Source: Roseovarius sp. S88 (lineage in GTDB: Bacteria; Pseudomonadota; Alphaproteobacteria; Rhodobacterales; Rhodobacteraceae). Taken from it: a stretch of DNA of 64,000 bases. The stretch lies in assembly GCF_037023735.1 (NCBI RefSeq), contig NZ_CP146069.1, positions 1,963,501-2,027,500 of the forward strand, written 5' to 3'. Shown piece by piece: positions 1 to 12,605 of the stretch (position 1 is its first letter; each line of letters starts with the position of its first letter). The notes beneath the pieces were generated by a model that saw only the letters and a program-made list of their open reading frames with translations, was not told the origin of the DNA and searched no databases. The position numbers and the translations under genes are program-made.

Positions 1-1056
1 GCCTTCCTCGGGGTTCAGAAGCTCGACTTCGGCTGTGGTTGCCGACAAAGGCCGGATCACCGCCTCACGGGGTGGGCGAGTGGACCGGACCTTTACTGAG
101 ACATGCCACTCCGATTGGGTGTCAAAGCCCACATCGCCCAGCCAGTTGATCTCGCGTACCGGCACCTGTCGCGTGGCCAGCATCTCTTTTGGTCCAACAA
201 TCACCTGTTTGGCGTCAACATCGAGTTTGACCACGTACAGCGGCTCACTTAGCCCGCCGATGCCCAAACCGCGACGCTGGCCAATGGTGTAGTGAATGAC
301 GCCCTCATGCGTGCCCAGCACCCGGCCATCGGCATGCACGATCTCACCGGGATCGGCCGCGCCGGGGCGCAGCTTTTCGATAACCGAGGCGTAATCACCG
401 TTGGGCACAAAGCAGATGTCCTGACTGTCGGGTTTGTCGGCTACGGGCAGGCCGTATTTGGCCGCCAATGCCCGGGTTTCGGCCTTGCTTTCCAGATGTC
501 CCAAGGGAAAGCGCAGAAAAGCCAGCTGTTCCGGTGTGGTTGAGAACAGAAAATAGGACTGATCGCGCGCCGCATCGGCGGCACAATGCAACTCTGGTCC
601 AAAATCTCCCAGCTTACGCTGAATATAGTGCCCGGTGGCCATGCAATCGGCCTCAAGATCCTTGGCCGTTTCCAGCAGATCCTTGAACTTCACGCGCTCG
701 TTGCACCGAATACAGGGCACCGGCGTGGCCCCCGCCAGGTAACTGTCGGCAAACTCATCAATGACGGCATCCTTAAAGATGTTCTCATAGTCCAGCACAT
801 AGTGCGGAAACCCCATCTCTTCGGCCACACGCCGGGCGTCGTGAATGTCAACACCTGCGCAACAGGCGCCTTTTTTGGCCAGAGCCGCGCCATGATCATA
901 AAGCTGCAGCGTCACGCCCACCACATCGTACCCTTCCTCGGCCAGCAGCGCGGCCACAACCGAGCTGTCCACGCCGCCCGACATGGCCACGACGACACGC
1001 GTCTCGGCTGGCGGCTTGGCAAAGCCAAGTGAATTCAAGGCAGGATCGAGGGGCAT
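1..1056 (-). CDS. mnmA: tRNA-uridine 2-sulfurtransferase MnmA (partial, C-terminus off the window)
   Basis: MnmA adenylates and then thiolates U34 of tRNAs for Lys, Glu and Gln in the cytoplasm. The frame is open from an ATG at 1054-1056 to the left edge (352 codons), so only the C-terminal end is missing. An ATP-pyrophosphatase P-loop (AMSGGVDSS) lies at residues 24-32. The catalytic cysteine pair of the family is recognisable as C118 (in PCIRCN) and C215 (in DSQDICFVP). A sigma70-like promoter lies just upstream on this strand. The gene is divergent from sciP. Identification is by family motifs and is secure. Confidence 0.96.
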   Translation of the reverse strand, partial: MPLDPALNSLGFAKPPAETRVVVAMSGGVDSSVVAALLAEEGYDVVGVTLQLYDHGAALAKKGACCAGVDIHDARRVAEEMGFPHYVLDYENIFKDAVIDEFADSYLAGATPVPCIRCNERVKFKDLLETAKDLEADCMATGHYIQRKLGDFGPELHCAADAARDQSYFLFSTTPEQLAFLRFPLGHLESKAETRALAAKYGLPVADKPDSQDICFVPNGDYASVIEKLRPGAADPGEIVHADGRVLGTHEGVIHYTIGQRRGLGIGGLSEPLYVVKLDVDAKQVIVGPKEMLATRQVPVREINWLGDVGFDTQSEWHVSVKVRSTRPPREAVIRPLSATTAEVELLNPEEG

Positions 1057-1083
1057 GAAATCTCTCCGGGGTCTCGCGGCGTT

Positions 1084-1111
1084 TATATAGGGGATTTCGA
1101 GGCAAAGTTAA
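1084..1111 (-). promoter_or_regulatory. Candidate promoter of mnmA
   Basis: Read on the minus strand, TTAACT (1106-1111) and TATATA (1084-1089) are separated by 16 bases and sit 28 bases before the mnmA start. The TTAA in the -35 also makes a CtrA half-site. Assigned by eye only. Confidence 0.45.
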
Positions 1112-1144
1112 CCCTGTGGATGCGCCGACCAGGCGCGTTGGTGT

Positions 1145-1161
1145 TTAAGAAAATCTGAATC
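1145..1161. promoter_or_regulatory. CtrA-like site overlapping a GANTC methylation site upstream of sciP
   Basis: TTAA-N7-TGAA at 1145-1159 differs by one base from the CtrA consensus TTAA-N7-TTAA, and GAATC at 1157-1161 is a CcrM target. It lies about 75 bases before the sciP start, in the gap shared with mnmA. Whether it is used is inference. Confidence 0.3.
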
Positions 1162-1236
1162 ACTCAGTGGCGCTCATTTCAGGCCCTATTAAAGGCTTGC
1201 AGCCATGATGCCCCGGTAATCTAAGGGGTGAATTCC

Positions 1237-1518
1237 ATGTATTTAAAAAAAGCAAACGGACCGCGAACAGTGACACTTCCGGGGGGCGATGTGTTGACGC
1301 TGGCCGATCTTCCGCCGGAAAATACGCAAAGATGGGTTATATCACGTAAACTTAAAGTTGTTAGTGCAGTTAGGTACGGCTTGATCAGTCAAGAAGATGC
1401 GATGACCAGGTATTCCCTGAGTGAGGAAGAATTAAGCGAATGGGAGCATGCAATTAGATGTGACAACCTAGACTCGCTCAAAGCCACTAGACACAATCGA
1501 AAAAACAACTTAAGGTAG
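1237..1518 (+). CDS. sciP: SciP-type CtrA inhibitor (DUF1153)
   Basis: SciP is a small helix-turn-helix protein that binds CtrA and blocks CtrA-driven transcription in the alphaproteobacterial cell cycle. The 93-residue product has the family's central core, with LADLPP near residue 25, RWVISRKLKVVSAVRYGL after it, and a short helical segment with YSLSEEELSEWEHAI. I chose the ATG at 1237 over the in-frame GTG at 1228 because the AAGGGG at 1223-1228 is then 8 bases away. Its direct neighbour is ctrA, 87 bases downstream. A codon-poor tail rich in Asn, Arg and Lys follows the domain. The name rests on family resemblance, not on experiment. Confidence 0.85.
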   Translation: MYLKKANGPRTVTLPGGDVLTLADLPPENTQRWVISRKLKVVSAVRYGLISQEDAMTRYSLSEEELSEWEHAIRCDNLDSLKATRHNRKNNLR

Positions 1519-1605
1519 TGTGCAACATTTGTTCCATTCAAGTAACCGACAGTTAACCAATTCTCGCCAAGCTGCGGCAAGCGATATTAAAGTGGAGACT
1601 GAAAC

Positions 1606-2322
1606 ATGCGCGTCCTTCTGGTAGAAGACGATCCAAATACCTCCAAAAGCATCGAGCTGATGCTGACGCACGCCAATCTCAACGTGTACACAACCGACCT
1701 TGGCGAAGAGGGGGTCGATCTTGCCAAACTGTATGATTACGATTTGATCCTGCTTGATCTTGGGCTGCCGGACATGAATGGGCATGATGTGTTACGCCAG
1801 CTGCGCCTGGCGCGCGTGGATACGCCGATTCTGATTCTGTCGGGGGCGGATGACACCGAGAACAAGATTAAGGGTTTCGGGTTTGGCGCAGATGACTATC
1901 TAACGAAACCGTTCCACCGTGAAGAACTCGTTGCACGCATACACGCCATCATTCGCCGCTCTAAGGGGCACTCACAATCCATTATCAAAACTGGCATGGT
2001 GAGCGTGAATCTCGACGCCAAAACCGTTGAGGCAGACGGCAAAACCGTGCATCTGACAGGCAAGGAATACCAGATGCTTGAGCTTTTGAGCCTGCGCAAG
2101 GGGACGACGCTGACCAAGGAAATGTTCCTCAACCACCTTTACGGCGGCATGGACGAGCCAGAGTTGAAGATCATCGATGTGTTCATCTGCAAGTTGCGCA
2201 AAAAGCTGGCCGAGGCCACGGACGGCGAAAACTACATCGAGACAGTTTGGGGGCGCGGCTATGTGCTGCGAGACCCCGAACCAAAGGAAGCGTCCGAACC
2301 TCGCGTGGCCGTCGGCGCCTAA
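1606..2322 (+). CDS. ctrA: Cell-cycle response regulator CtrA
   Basis: CtrA is the OmpR-type master regulator of motility, division and, in Rhodobacterales, often gene transfer agent and recombination genes. The 238 residues show a receiver domain (acidic pair D8-D9, phosphoacceptor D51 in [11 protein letters not shown], conserved K101 in TKPF) and a C-terminal winged helix with the family's [12 protein letters not shown] and [15 protein letters not shown] at 1594-1597 serves the ATG. A TTAACC half-site lies upstream near 1553, compatible with autoregulation. The very high conservation of this family makes the call firm. Confidence 0.97.
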   Translation: MRVLLVEDDPNTSKSIELMLTHANLNVYTTDLGEEGVDLAKLYDYDLILLDLGLPDMNGHDVLRQLRLARVDTPILILSGADDTENKIKGFGFGADDYLTKPFHREELVARIHAIIRRSKGHSQSIIKTGMVSVNLDAKTVEADGKTVHLTGKEYQMLELLSLRKGTTLTKEMFLNHLYGGMDEPELKIIDVFICKLRKKLAEATDGENYIETVWGRGYVLRDPEPKEASEPRVAVGA

Positions 2323-2374
2323 GTGTCGCTGCCCAAAGCCTGAAAGGCTGGACCTCGGGCGCGTCGCGTCTTAA

Positions 2375-6639
<4,265 letters not shown>

Positions 6640-6731
6640 ACGCGCCTGAAAATCAATTGGCACATTATGCTCTAAAAAGTTTCGTTTAGAAACAGAGCCT
6701 TGATGCCTTAAATGCCAATAAGTACACAAAT

Positions 6732-6746
6732 GTTCTTAAAAAGTTC
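6732..6746 (+). promoter_or_regulatory. Perfect alphaproteobacterial LexA (SOS) box
   Basis: GTTC at 6732-6735 and GTTC at 6743-6746 are separated by exactly seven bases, matching the GTTC-N7-GTTC operator known for LexA in Rhodobacter and other alphaproteobacteria. It is 68 bases before the 40-residue reading frame. Reverse-orientation GAAC words follow at 6770 and 6790, the first with CAAC at the correct seven-base spacing. The surrounding sequence is AT-rich, as expected of a promoter. Confidence 0.65.
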
Positions 6747-6814
6747 TTTACAACAACACCTCAAAATGAGAACAAATAAGCAACAAAAAGAACAAAACAT
6801 CGAGAGTGACCGCC

Positions 6815-6937
6815 ATGCTTAACCAGATCAAACTCGCTGCCAAAGAGTCTCGCGAAACACTGTTGGGGGATTTCATCGGCGCTGCCGCGCTGATGGTCAC
6901 ACTGGTGGGTGGTCTCTATCTGCCTGGTTTATTGTAA
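6815..6937 (+). CDS. 40-residue single-span membrane peptide, probably SOS-regulated
   Basis: This short frame is bounded by ATG 6815 and TAA 6935. The N-terminal half is amphipathic and charged (MLNQIKLAAKESRETLLGD), and residues about 20-40 form one hydrophobic span rich in Gly, Ala, Leu and Val ending in YLPGLL. Only a weak purine-rich GAGTGAC precedes it. A perfect LexA box lies upstream and a strong terminator downstream, so it looks like its own transcription unit. Caulobacter SidA, a 29-residue SOS-induced membrane division inhibitor, is a functional precedent, but I see no basis for claiming homology. Function unknown. Confidence 0.6.
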   Translation: MLNQIKLAAKESRETLLGDFIGAAALMVTLVGGLYLPGLL

Positions 6938-7080
6938 ATCGTATCTGCCTGCGACCGTCCCGTGCCCGTCAAACGCCCGCGTCTCCTGTCCCCTTATCGA
7001 CGCCTGCGTGATACTGCCTCGTTGCTCAGAGTTGCTTGCCTCTTCCACTGAGCCCGCACCGGACACCCGCATTCCTTCCG

Positions 7081-7112
7081 CCGCCGCTATCACAGCGCGC
7101 GGCGGTTTTTTT
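7081..7112 (+). terminator. Rho-independent terminator of the LexA-box transcript
   Basis: Stem CCGCCGC (7081-7087) pairs with GCGGCGG (7099-7105), followed by seven T. It ends a C-rich, apparently non-coding stretch of about 145 bases after the 40-residue gene, and stands between it and the convergent IscU-like gene. Confidence 0.75.
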
Positions 7113-7145
7113 ATGCGGAGGAAATTTTTTTGAAAAAATTTGCGC

Positions 7146-7598
7146 TTAACTGCACGCGGAGGCGCGGGCGTCTTGCATGGCCTCAACCGTCGCTTCTAAA
7201 GTCAACAGGATCGAGGCATGGCGGTTCTTGTAGTCCCGCGCAGGACGCAGAACCTCTAGCCCGTCAAAGGGGGCCGGTGGAGTGGGACCATCCGATTTCA
7301 GCATGGTTTTGAGCGCATCACGCGCCTCGATGACCTGATCCAGCGTGCAGCCAACAATCGCGCCACCCACAACACTTGCTGCGGCCTGACCCAAAGCGCA
7401 GGCTTTGACCTCGGCGGCATAGTCTTTGATCATGTTGCCATCTGTCGTCAGATCAACTGTCACGGTGGACCCGCAAAGCGGCGCCCGGCGTTTGACCGTC
7501 GCATCTGGCGCATCAAGCCGTCCGTGATGCGGAATATCCGCCGCCAGCTCAAGAATGCGCGTCGAATAGAGTTTGATCAGGTCGGTTTCGCCGCTCAT
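7146..7598 (-). CDS. IscU/NifU-like Fe-S scaffold family protein lacking the third ligand cysteine
   Basis: IscU-type proteins hold nascent Fe-S clusters on three cysteines. The 150-residue product keeps the fold and two of them: C42 in the segment APLCGS and C67 in [12 protein letters not shown]. At the third position the IscU pattern H-C-S-I-L reads H127-A128-S-I-L, and the conserved Asp after the first cysteine is Ser. The protein therefore belongs to the family but is unlikely to build clusters in the canonical way. C84 and C149 are extra cysteines that could substitute. It is divergent from hisI, with 67 bases between the starts. Confidence 0.8.
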   Translation of the reverse strand: MSGETDLIKLYSTRILELAADIPHHGRLDAPDATVKRRAPLCGSTVTVDLTTDGNMIKDYAAEVKACALGQAAASVVGGAIVGCTLDQVIEARDALKTMLKSDGPTPPAPFDGLEVLRPARDYKNRHASILLTLEATVEAMQDARASACS

Positions 7599-7665
7599 GG
7601 CTTTCCCTTTTATGTTTCACCCCATAGATAAGGCCATCACACCGGCTTGCAAAAGGTTTTTCGCC

Positions 7666-8028
7666 ATGGAGTTTGATCCCGCGACACTTCGTTACAACGA
7701 TCAGGGTTTGATCCCGGCCATCGCGCAGGATGCGGAGACCGGCGATGTGCTCATGATGGCCTGGATGAATGCCGAGGCCGTGGCAAAAACGCTCGCTACG
7801 GGCCGTGTCACCTATTGGAGCCGGTCACGGCAGGCGTTTTGGATCAAGGGCGAAACGTCAGGACATGTGCAAGAGCTGGTAGAGTTCCGCGTGGATTGTG
7901 ACCGCGATTGTGTTTTGGTGCGGATCAACCAAACCGGAGCGGCCTGCCACACTTACAGGCGCAGTTGTTTTTACACCTCTGTTCAGGATGGTGAGGAAGT
8001 GGAAATCATGGCGCCTTTGAACGCGTAG
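7666..8028 (+). CDS. hisI: Phosphoribosyl-AMP cyclohydrolase HisI
   Basis: HisI opens the purine ring of phosphoribosyl-AMP, the third step of histidine synthesis. The 120-residue protein carries the family hallmarks [18 protein letters not shown], the Zn/Mg-binding DCDRDCVLV and the C-terminal [12 protein letters not shown] start it at ATG 7666 ([11 protein letters not shown]), which matches the family N-terminus, rather than at the earlier in-frame ATGs that lie in the divergent promoter region. There is no fused HisE domain and no other his gene here. Confidence 0.95.
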   Translation: MEFDPATLRYNDQGLIPAIAQDAETGDVLMMAWMNAEAVAKTLATGRVTYWSRSRQAFWIKGETSGHVQELVEFRVDCDRDCVLVRINQTGAACHTYRRSCFYTSVQDGEEVEIMAPLNA

Positions 8029-8040
8029 CGCCGCCTCCGG

Positions 8041-8070
8041 CGGGAGTATTTGGCGAACAGTGAAAGACGG
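8041..8070 (+). repeat. Divergent copy of a GTATTT...GAAAGA intergenic repeat
   Basis: A short GC arm pair (CCGCCTCCGGCGG, 8031-8043) followed by AGTATTT, ACA and GAAAGA in the same order as the better-conserved copies at 15186 and 52636. It fills the gap between the convergent genes hisI and gluQ. Similarity is partial. Confidence 0.35.
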
Positions 8071-8072
8071 GG

Positions 8073-8927
8073 TCAGAGGCCGACCATGGCTCTGATATCT
8101 GATGGCGTTTTACCAGCATCCCGGTAGGTGGCAAGGCTCCGGGCGTCGTCGCGTTTGGCAAGGCGTTTGCCAGCCTCATCCCGGATCAGGTGATGGTGGT
8201 GGTAAATCGGTGTGGGTGAGCCCAAGAGGCGTTGCAGCAGGACATGGATTTGCGTGGCGGCAAATAGATCCTGACCACGGATCACATGCGTGATGTTCTG
8301 ATCGGCGTCGTCAATGACGATAGAAAGGTGGTATGAGGCGCTCATGCCGGGGCGAGCCAGCGCAACATCGCCCACGCGTTGGATCATGTCTTTTGGTGTA
8401 GTGTTGCCGTTTAAACCGTCCGGGCAACGGCCTGTTTCCTTGAAATAAAGCGGTGTGTCGAGCACCGCCAGCGCCCGGGCGATATCAAGCCTGAGCGCGG
8501 TATCGGGCATCGGGCCACGAGGTGGGGTGTCGGGACGGCACGTGCCGGGATAGACAATACCATCAGGTCCATGCAACGGCGCGCCTTCGTGCGGGGCTGC
8601 GGCAGCGGCGCGGATGTCGGCGCGTGAGCAGGTGCAGGGGAACAGAAGTCCATGGTCCCAAAGGGCTTGAAGTGCGGAACGGTAATGCTCAAGACGCTCG
8701 GACTGCCGCCAAACAGGGTCCGGCCATGTCAGGCCCAGCCAGTGCAGATCGTCATAAATCTGCGTCTCCCATTCGCGTCGGGCCCTACTTTGATCGATGT
8801 CATCAATGCGCAGATGAAAAACGCCACCTTCCGCCATCGCCATGTCATGCGCCAGAATCGCAGAGTAGGCGTGCCCCAGATGCAGTGGACCAGTTGGGGA
8901 TGGCGCAAAGCGGGTTCGGAATGTCAC
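8073..8927 (-). CDS. gluQ: Glutamyl-Q tRNA(Asp) synthetase
   Basis: GluQ attaches glutamate to queuosine in tRNA-Asp and resembles the catalytic half of GluRS. The 284-residue length fits this truncated paralogue, with no anticodon-binding domain. Class I signatures are HLGH (16-19) and KRLAKR (254-259). The zinc site is seen as C98, C100, Y126 and C130. It overlaps the upstream methyltransferase by four bases. Confidence 0.93.
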   Translation of the reverse strand: MTFRTRFAPSPTGPLHLGHAYSAILAHDMAMAEGGVFHLRIDDIDQSRARREWETQIYDDLHWLGLTWPDPVWRQSERLEHYRSALQALWDHGLLFPCTCSRADIRAAAAAPHEGAPLHGPDGIVYPGTCRPDTPPRGPMPDTALRLDIARALAVLDTPLYFKETGRCPDGLNGNTTPKDMIQRVGDVALARPGMSASYHLSIVIDDADQNITHVIRGQDLFAATQIHVLLQRLLGSPTPIYHHHHLIRDEAGKRLAKRDDARSLATYRDAGKTPSDIRAMVGL

Positions 8928-9538
8928 GTTTTTTCAAGGATATAAATGGTAGAGTTTATGTCGCGCTTAGGCAAGTGCGGGCCATAGGCGCTATAGACCA
9001 GCCGCGCCTTGCCGCCATCGACCCATTCATCCAGCCGCGTGGTGTAGGACGCATCGGCCATGGCATGGTCGTTAAAGCTGAAACTCATGATCCCGCCGCG
9101 ATCGAGCGCATTCATCAAAAGATCGAATGTTTCAGGCGGGGCCGCCCCGGTTCCAATCACTCCAATCGCAGCGATGGTGGCGTAGTTGCCTTGAGAGATT
9201 GGATTTGGATCGGTGACATCGATCTCGGTGAGGGTGCGGTAAACGCCCTTGGGCTCGGCCTGGGCCAGCATTTCGGCATTTGGGTCCATGCCATCGATTG
9301 TCTTGAACCCGGCCAGTTTCAGCGCAAGACCCGACAGGCCCGTGCCACAGCCGAAATCCAATATCGGCGCAGTGAGATCCTCGACATGTTCGGCCAATGC
9401 CTCGGCCAGACGGCCCGGCGTGGCATAGCCGTTTTCGCCGGTTTCCGCATCATAGCTCGCGGCCCAGTCATTATAGAGCGCTTGCGTGTCTTCGGCGCTA
9501 TCGAGGTGATAGGCCTCGTCAAGAAATTGCTTTGCCAT
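8924..9538 (-). CDS. Class I SAM-dependent methyltransferase
   Basis: A 204-residue Rossmann-fold methyltransferase. The SAM loop is ILDFGCGTGLSG (about residues 59-70), followed by an acidic strand end in IDGMDPNAEML. The N-terminus YNDWAASYDAETGENGY is typical of the WBSCR27-like group of small-molecule or unknown-substrate enzymes. It overlaps gluQ by four bases and is preceded at 13 bases by trmFO on the same strand, so it may be part of a tRNA-modification transcript. The substrate is not evident. Confidence 0.85.
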   Translation of the reverse strand: MAKQFLDEAYHLDSAEDTQALYNDWAASYDAETGENGYATPGRLAEALAEHVEDLTAPILDFGCGTGLSGLALKLAGFKTIDGMDPNAEMLAQAEPKGVYRTLTEIDVTDPNPISQGNYATIAAIGVIGTGAAPPETFDLLMNALDRGGIMSFSFNDHAMADASYTTRLDEWVDGGKARLVYSAYGPHLPKRDINSTIYILEKT

Positions 9539-9550
9539 GAAGGCAGAAAA

Positions 9551-10915
9551 TCACACCGACGCAGTGGCGTCCAGTTGCGATTTTGTGAGCCACTCTGTCC
9601 AGGCTGCCTTGGCGCGGTCTGTGTAGGCCTTGTAGCGATCACGCCGGCCGCGACGCCCGCCTTTGAGGCCGTCCACGGGGCGGAATAGGCCAAAATTGAC
9701 ATTCATAGGTTGGAAGGTCTTGGCCTCTGCGCCGCCGGTAATGTGGTGGATAAGCGCACCCATGGCGCTGTCTTGCGGGATATCAGGCAAGGGATGCCCG
9801 CGCATTTCTGCCGCCGCCAAACGCCCAGCCAAAAGGCCCATGGCAGCTGACTCCACATAGCCTTCGACTCCCGTTATTTGTCCGGCAAAGCGGATATTGG
9901 GGCGGGAACGCAGGCGCATCTGGTTGTCCAAAAGCGTCGGAGCATTCAGGAATGTATTGCGGTGGATGCCACCAAGGCGGGCGAAGGATGCTTTCTCAAG
10001 TCCGGGAATCTTTTTAAAAACATTATTTTGCGCGCCATACTTCATCTTGGTCTGAAAGCCCACGATGTTATAGAGCGTGCCAAGCGCGTTGTCGCGCCTG
10101 AGCTGCACCACGGCATGCGGCTTCTCATCGGGCGAGTGCGGATTGGTCAAGCCCACAGGCTTCATCGGACCATGCCGCAGGGTCTCACGCCCGCGTTCGG
10201 CCATCACCTCAATGGGCAGGCAGCCGTCGAAATAGGTGGCGGTCTCGCCCTCGTGGAACTCGGTTTTGTCAGCCGCCAGAAGCGCGTCTATGAAGGCTTC
10301 GTACTGGTCGCGATCCATCGGGCAGTTGAGATAGGCGGTGCGCTCTTCCTCGGTCTCGCCCTTGTCATAGCGCGATTGCATCCAGGCACGGGACATGTCG
10401 ATGCTGTCAAAATAGACAATGGGCGCGATGGCGTCGAAAAAGGCGAGGCGGTCAGTCCCGGTCTCGTTGGCGATGGCCGTGCCCAGTTTTTCCGAAGTGA
10501 GCGGCCCGGTGGCGAAAACCCAATGTCCGTCCTCGGGCAGGGTGGTGATCTCGCTGTTCTCGATGCGAATCGTGGGGTGCGTGCGCAGGCGGGCGGTGAC
10601 GGATTGGGCAAATGCCTCTCGGTCGACCGCAAGGGCACCCCCGGCAGGCAGGCGATGGCGGTCGGCCATGTTCATGATCAACCCGTTTGCCGCGCGCATT
10701 TCCCAATGCAGAAGGCCCACGGCGTTTTGCTCATCATCATCGGAGCGGAATGAGTTGGAGCACACCATTTCGGCCAGATCGCCGGTCTGGTGGGCAAAGG
10801 TTTCAACCTTGGGGCGCATCTCGTGGAGGATCACCTGCACGCCCATATTGGCCGCTTGCCAGGCGGCTTCAGATCCGGCCATGCCGCCGCCGACGATATG
10901 TAGGGTTTTGTCCAT
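9551..10915 (-). CDS. trmFO: Folate/FAD-dependent tRNA m5U54 methyltransferase TrmFO
   Basis: TrmFO makes 5-methyluridine at position 54 of tRNA using methylenetetrahydrofolate, in place of the SAM enzyme TrmA. The 454-residue protein starts with the FAD-binding [14 protein letters not shown] and contains [12 protein letters not shown], the cysteine segment [16 protein letters not shown], a YLNCPM motif and a [11 protein letters not shown] segment, all characteristic. Complete and first in a likely trmFO-methyltransferase-gluQ transcript. Confidence 0.96.
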   Translation of the reverse strand: MDKTLHIVGGGMAGSEAAWQAANMGVQVILHEMRPKVETFAHQTGDLAEMVCSNSFRSDDDEQNAVGLLHWEMRAANGLIMNMADRHRLPAGGALAVDREAFAQSVTARLRTHPTIRIENSEITTLPEDGHWVFATGPLTSEKLGTAIANETGTDRLAFFDAIAPIVYFDSIDMSRAWMQSRYDKGETEEERTAYLNCPMDRDQYEAFIDALLAADKTEFHEGETATYFDGCLPIEVMAERGRETLRHGPMKPVGLTNPHSPDEKPHAVVQLRRDNALGTLYNIVGFQTKMKYGAQNNVFKKIPGLEKASFARLGGIHRNTFLNAPTLLDNQMRLRSRPNIRFAGQITGVEGYVESAAMGLLAGRLAAAEMRGHPLPDIPQDSAMGALIHHITGGAEAKTFQPMNVNFGLFRPVDGLKGGRRGRRDRYKAYTDRAKAAWTEWLTKSQLDATASV

Positions 10916-10954
10916 GGGTCTGGACCTAGGCCGTTCGCCTTGGTTTGAAAAGGT

Positions 10955-11740
10955 CTATTGGGTCCACTCGGGCGGGCGTTTTTCGATAAAGGCAGCGATG
11001 CCTTCCTCGGTGTCGCGCCAAAGCATGTTTTCGACCATCACATCACGGGTGTAGTCATAGGCGTCATCAAGGCCCATTTCGAGCTGACGATAGAAGGCTT
11101 CTTTACCAATCTTAACAGCAGACCCGAGTTTGGCGGCGATGGTCTCTGCCAACTCTTGTGTGGCGGCGTTAAGGTCTTGCTCGGGGACAGCCTTATTGAT
11201 CAGGCCCATCGCTGTGGCGCGCTCGGTGTTGATGAATTGGCCTGTGGTCAGCATTTCGAAGGCCTGTTTGCGGGGAATGTTACGGGATAAAGCCACCATC
11301 GGGGTCGAACAGAAAAGGCCGATATTGACGCCATTAACGCCAAAGCGTGTGCCTTCAGCGGCAATGGCCAGATCACAGGCAGCGACAAGCTGGCACCCGG
11401 CGGCTGTGGCAATGCCGTGGGGTTGGGCAATAACTGGTTGAGGCAAGTCACGAATGGAGCGCATCACGTTGGCGCAGCGGTTGAAAAGGTCAGCAAAATA
11501 GGCTTTTCCGCCATCCTCGGCCTGTCGTCCCTGGGTCATTTCCTTGAGATCATGGCCTGCGCAGAATGCCTTGCCGGCGCCCCCAATGACGACAGCGCGA
11601 ATGTTGCGGTCTTCTGAGATGCGCTCCAACTCTTCATGCAGCGCAGCCAACATGGCGTCAGACAGCGCATTGAGCGCCTCGGGCCGGTTCATGGTCAGCC
11701 GCGCCACGGCGCCCTGATCTTCGCGAATGAGGATTGTCAT
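10955..11740 (-). CDS. Enoyl-CoA hydratase/isomerase family protein (ECHDC3-like)
   Basis: A 261-residue crotonase-fold protein. The two oxyanion-hole segments are FCAGHDLKEM and GIATAAGCQLV. The helix after the second lacks the usual catalytic glutamate pair, as in ECHDC3-type members, so a hydratase activity is uncertain. I use ATG at 11738-11740 (MTILIREDQG); the frame extends further 5' but that part is the antisense of the thioesterase gene. The two genes are divergent, with starts 57 bases apart. Confidence 0.85.
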   Translation of the reverse strand: MTILIREDQGAVARLTMNRPEALNALSDAMLAALHEELERISEDRNIRAVVIGGAGKAFCAGHDLKEMTQGRQAEDGGKAYFADLFNRCANVMRSIRDLPQPVIAQPHGIATAAGCQLVAACDLAIAAEGTRFGVNGVNIGLFCSTPMVALSRNIPRKQAFEMLTTGQFINTERATAMGLINKAVPEQDLNAATQELAETIAAKLGSAVKIGKEAFYRQLEMGLDDAYDYTRDVMVENMLWRDTEEGIAAFIEKRPPEWTQ

Positions 11741-11797
11741 CTTGTGTCTCCGCTGCGTCTGTGATTCTTCTACTGCGAGACGGGCAGGGAGGAAAGC

Positions 11798-12217
11798 ATG
11801 GCGCTCAAAATGACCATCGACGAGATGACCGCCTTTTTTGATGAGGTCTTTCCCCAGGTGAAGGGAGATTTCACCGTCGAGGCGCTGGAAGAGATGGGCG
11901 TCACCATGCGCCTTAATGTGTCTGAACGCCATCTGCGGCCCGGCGGAACTGTCTCCGGGCCATCCATGTTCGGGCTGGCGGATGTCGCTGTGTATGTGGC
12001 TGTGCTTGGTATGATCGGACCCGAGGCGCTAACTGTGACGACAAATTGCTCGATTGATTTCATGCGCAAGCCGGTGGCGAACGCGGATCTTATTGCCAAA
12101 TGCAAGCTGCTCAAACTTGGGCGTGCCCTGGCGGTAGGAGATGTTCTTCTTTTCTCAGAAGGCAGTGATAAACCCGTGGCGCGCGCTAGCCTGACTTACT
12201 CCATCCCGCCAAAATAA
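11798..12217 (+). CDS. PaaI-family hotdog thioesterase
   Basis: A 139-residue single hotdog domain. The active-site region LRPGGTVSGPSMFGLADVAVYVAV matches PaaI/YbgC-type acyl-CoA thioesterases, with a C-terminal RASLTYSIP strand. GGGAGGAAAGC gives a strong ribosome site 4-8 bases before the ATG. Divergent from the enoyl-CoA hydratase, which suggests linked acyl-CoA handling, though the substrate is unknown. Confidence 0.85.
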   Translation: MALKMTIDEMTAFFDEVFPQVKGDFTVEALEEMGVTMRLNVSERHLRPGGTVSGPSMFGLADVAVYVAVLGMIGPEALTVTTNCSIDFMRKPVANADLIAKCKLLKLGRALAVGDVLLFSEGSDKPVARASLTYSIPPK

Positions 12218-12242
12218 AAAAGGGCCGGAGAAACTCCGGCCC
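12211..12242 (-). terminator. Terminator of the DUF1127 gene
   Basis: A perfect 9-bp hairpin, GGGCCGGAG (12222-12230) with CTCCGGCCC (12234-12242) and loop AAA. On the minus strand it is followed by TTTTTTATTTT. It starts 28 bases after the DUF1127 stop. Confidence 0.85.
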
Positions 12243-12270
12243 AGGTGGAAGAGGGGCCTGTCGGGGACGA

Positions 12271-12504
12271 TCAGGGCCTCCAGAACCACTTGTTGTATTC
12301 CTGCTCGGCCTGACGGGGGGAGAGGCCGATATCATTGAGCATGTGATCGTCGAGTTGCGACAGATCACGTCGCGACTTGCGTCTCTGGCTCCACAGCAGG
12401 ACGCACCACGCCACCTGCACCGCGATGCGCGACAGCACTGGCAGGGAACTATGGGCACGCAGGTGCTCTAGCGCTGCGCGGTCGGATCGAGTGAGGGTTG
12501 TCAT
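12271..12504 (-). CDS. DUF1127 small protein
   Basis: A 77-residue protein whose C-terminal half is the DUF1127 motif: basic RRKSRRDLSQLDDHMLNDIGLSPRQAE. A hydrophobic segment (SRIAVQVAWCVLLW) precedes it. In rhizobia and Rhodobacter small DUF1127 proteins act in RNA turnover and in phosphate or stress responses, but the role of this one is not shown. I start at ATG 12502-12504, before which GGACAAGGACC supplies a plausible ribosome site. A perfect palindrome 27 bases upstream is shared with the divergent MocR-type regulator, which likely controls it. Confidence 0.88.
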   Translation of the reverse strand: MTTLTRSDRAALEHLRAHSSLPVLSRIAVQVAWCVLLWSQRRKSRRDLSQLDDHMLNDIGLSPRQAEQEYNKWFWRP

Positions 12505-12530
12505 GGTCCTTGTCCTTTCGCTTGAGTGAA

Positions 12531-12546
12531 ATTGTATTGATACAAT
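12531..12546. promoter_or_regulatory. Operator palindrome, copy 1 (MocR-type regulator/DUF1127 intergenic region)
   Basis: ATTGTATTGATACAAT: perfect 7-bp arms around TG. It lies in the promoter region between the two divergent genes. An identical copy is found at 12660. A looser pair of half-sites (ATTGT 12603-12607 and ACAAT 12615-12619) spans the regulator's own start codon. Confidence 0.65.
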
Positions 12547-12605
12547 ATTCAGTTTGTGATGTGTATTAGGTAAGAGATTCGCCTGTATTCTGCGAGGAAA
12601 ACATT

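Noticed and set aside
12222..12242. Terminator of the PaaI-type thioesterase gene
   Set aside because: The T tract is only on the minus strand, so it belongs to the DUF1127 gene.
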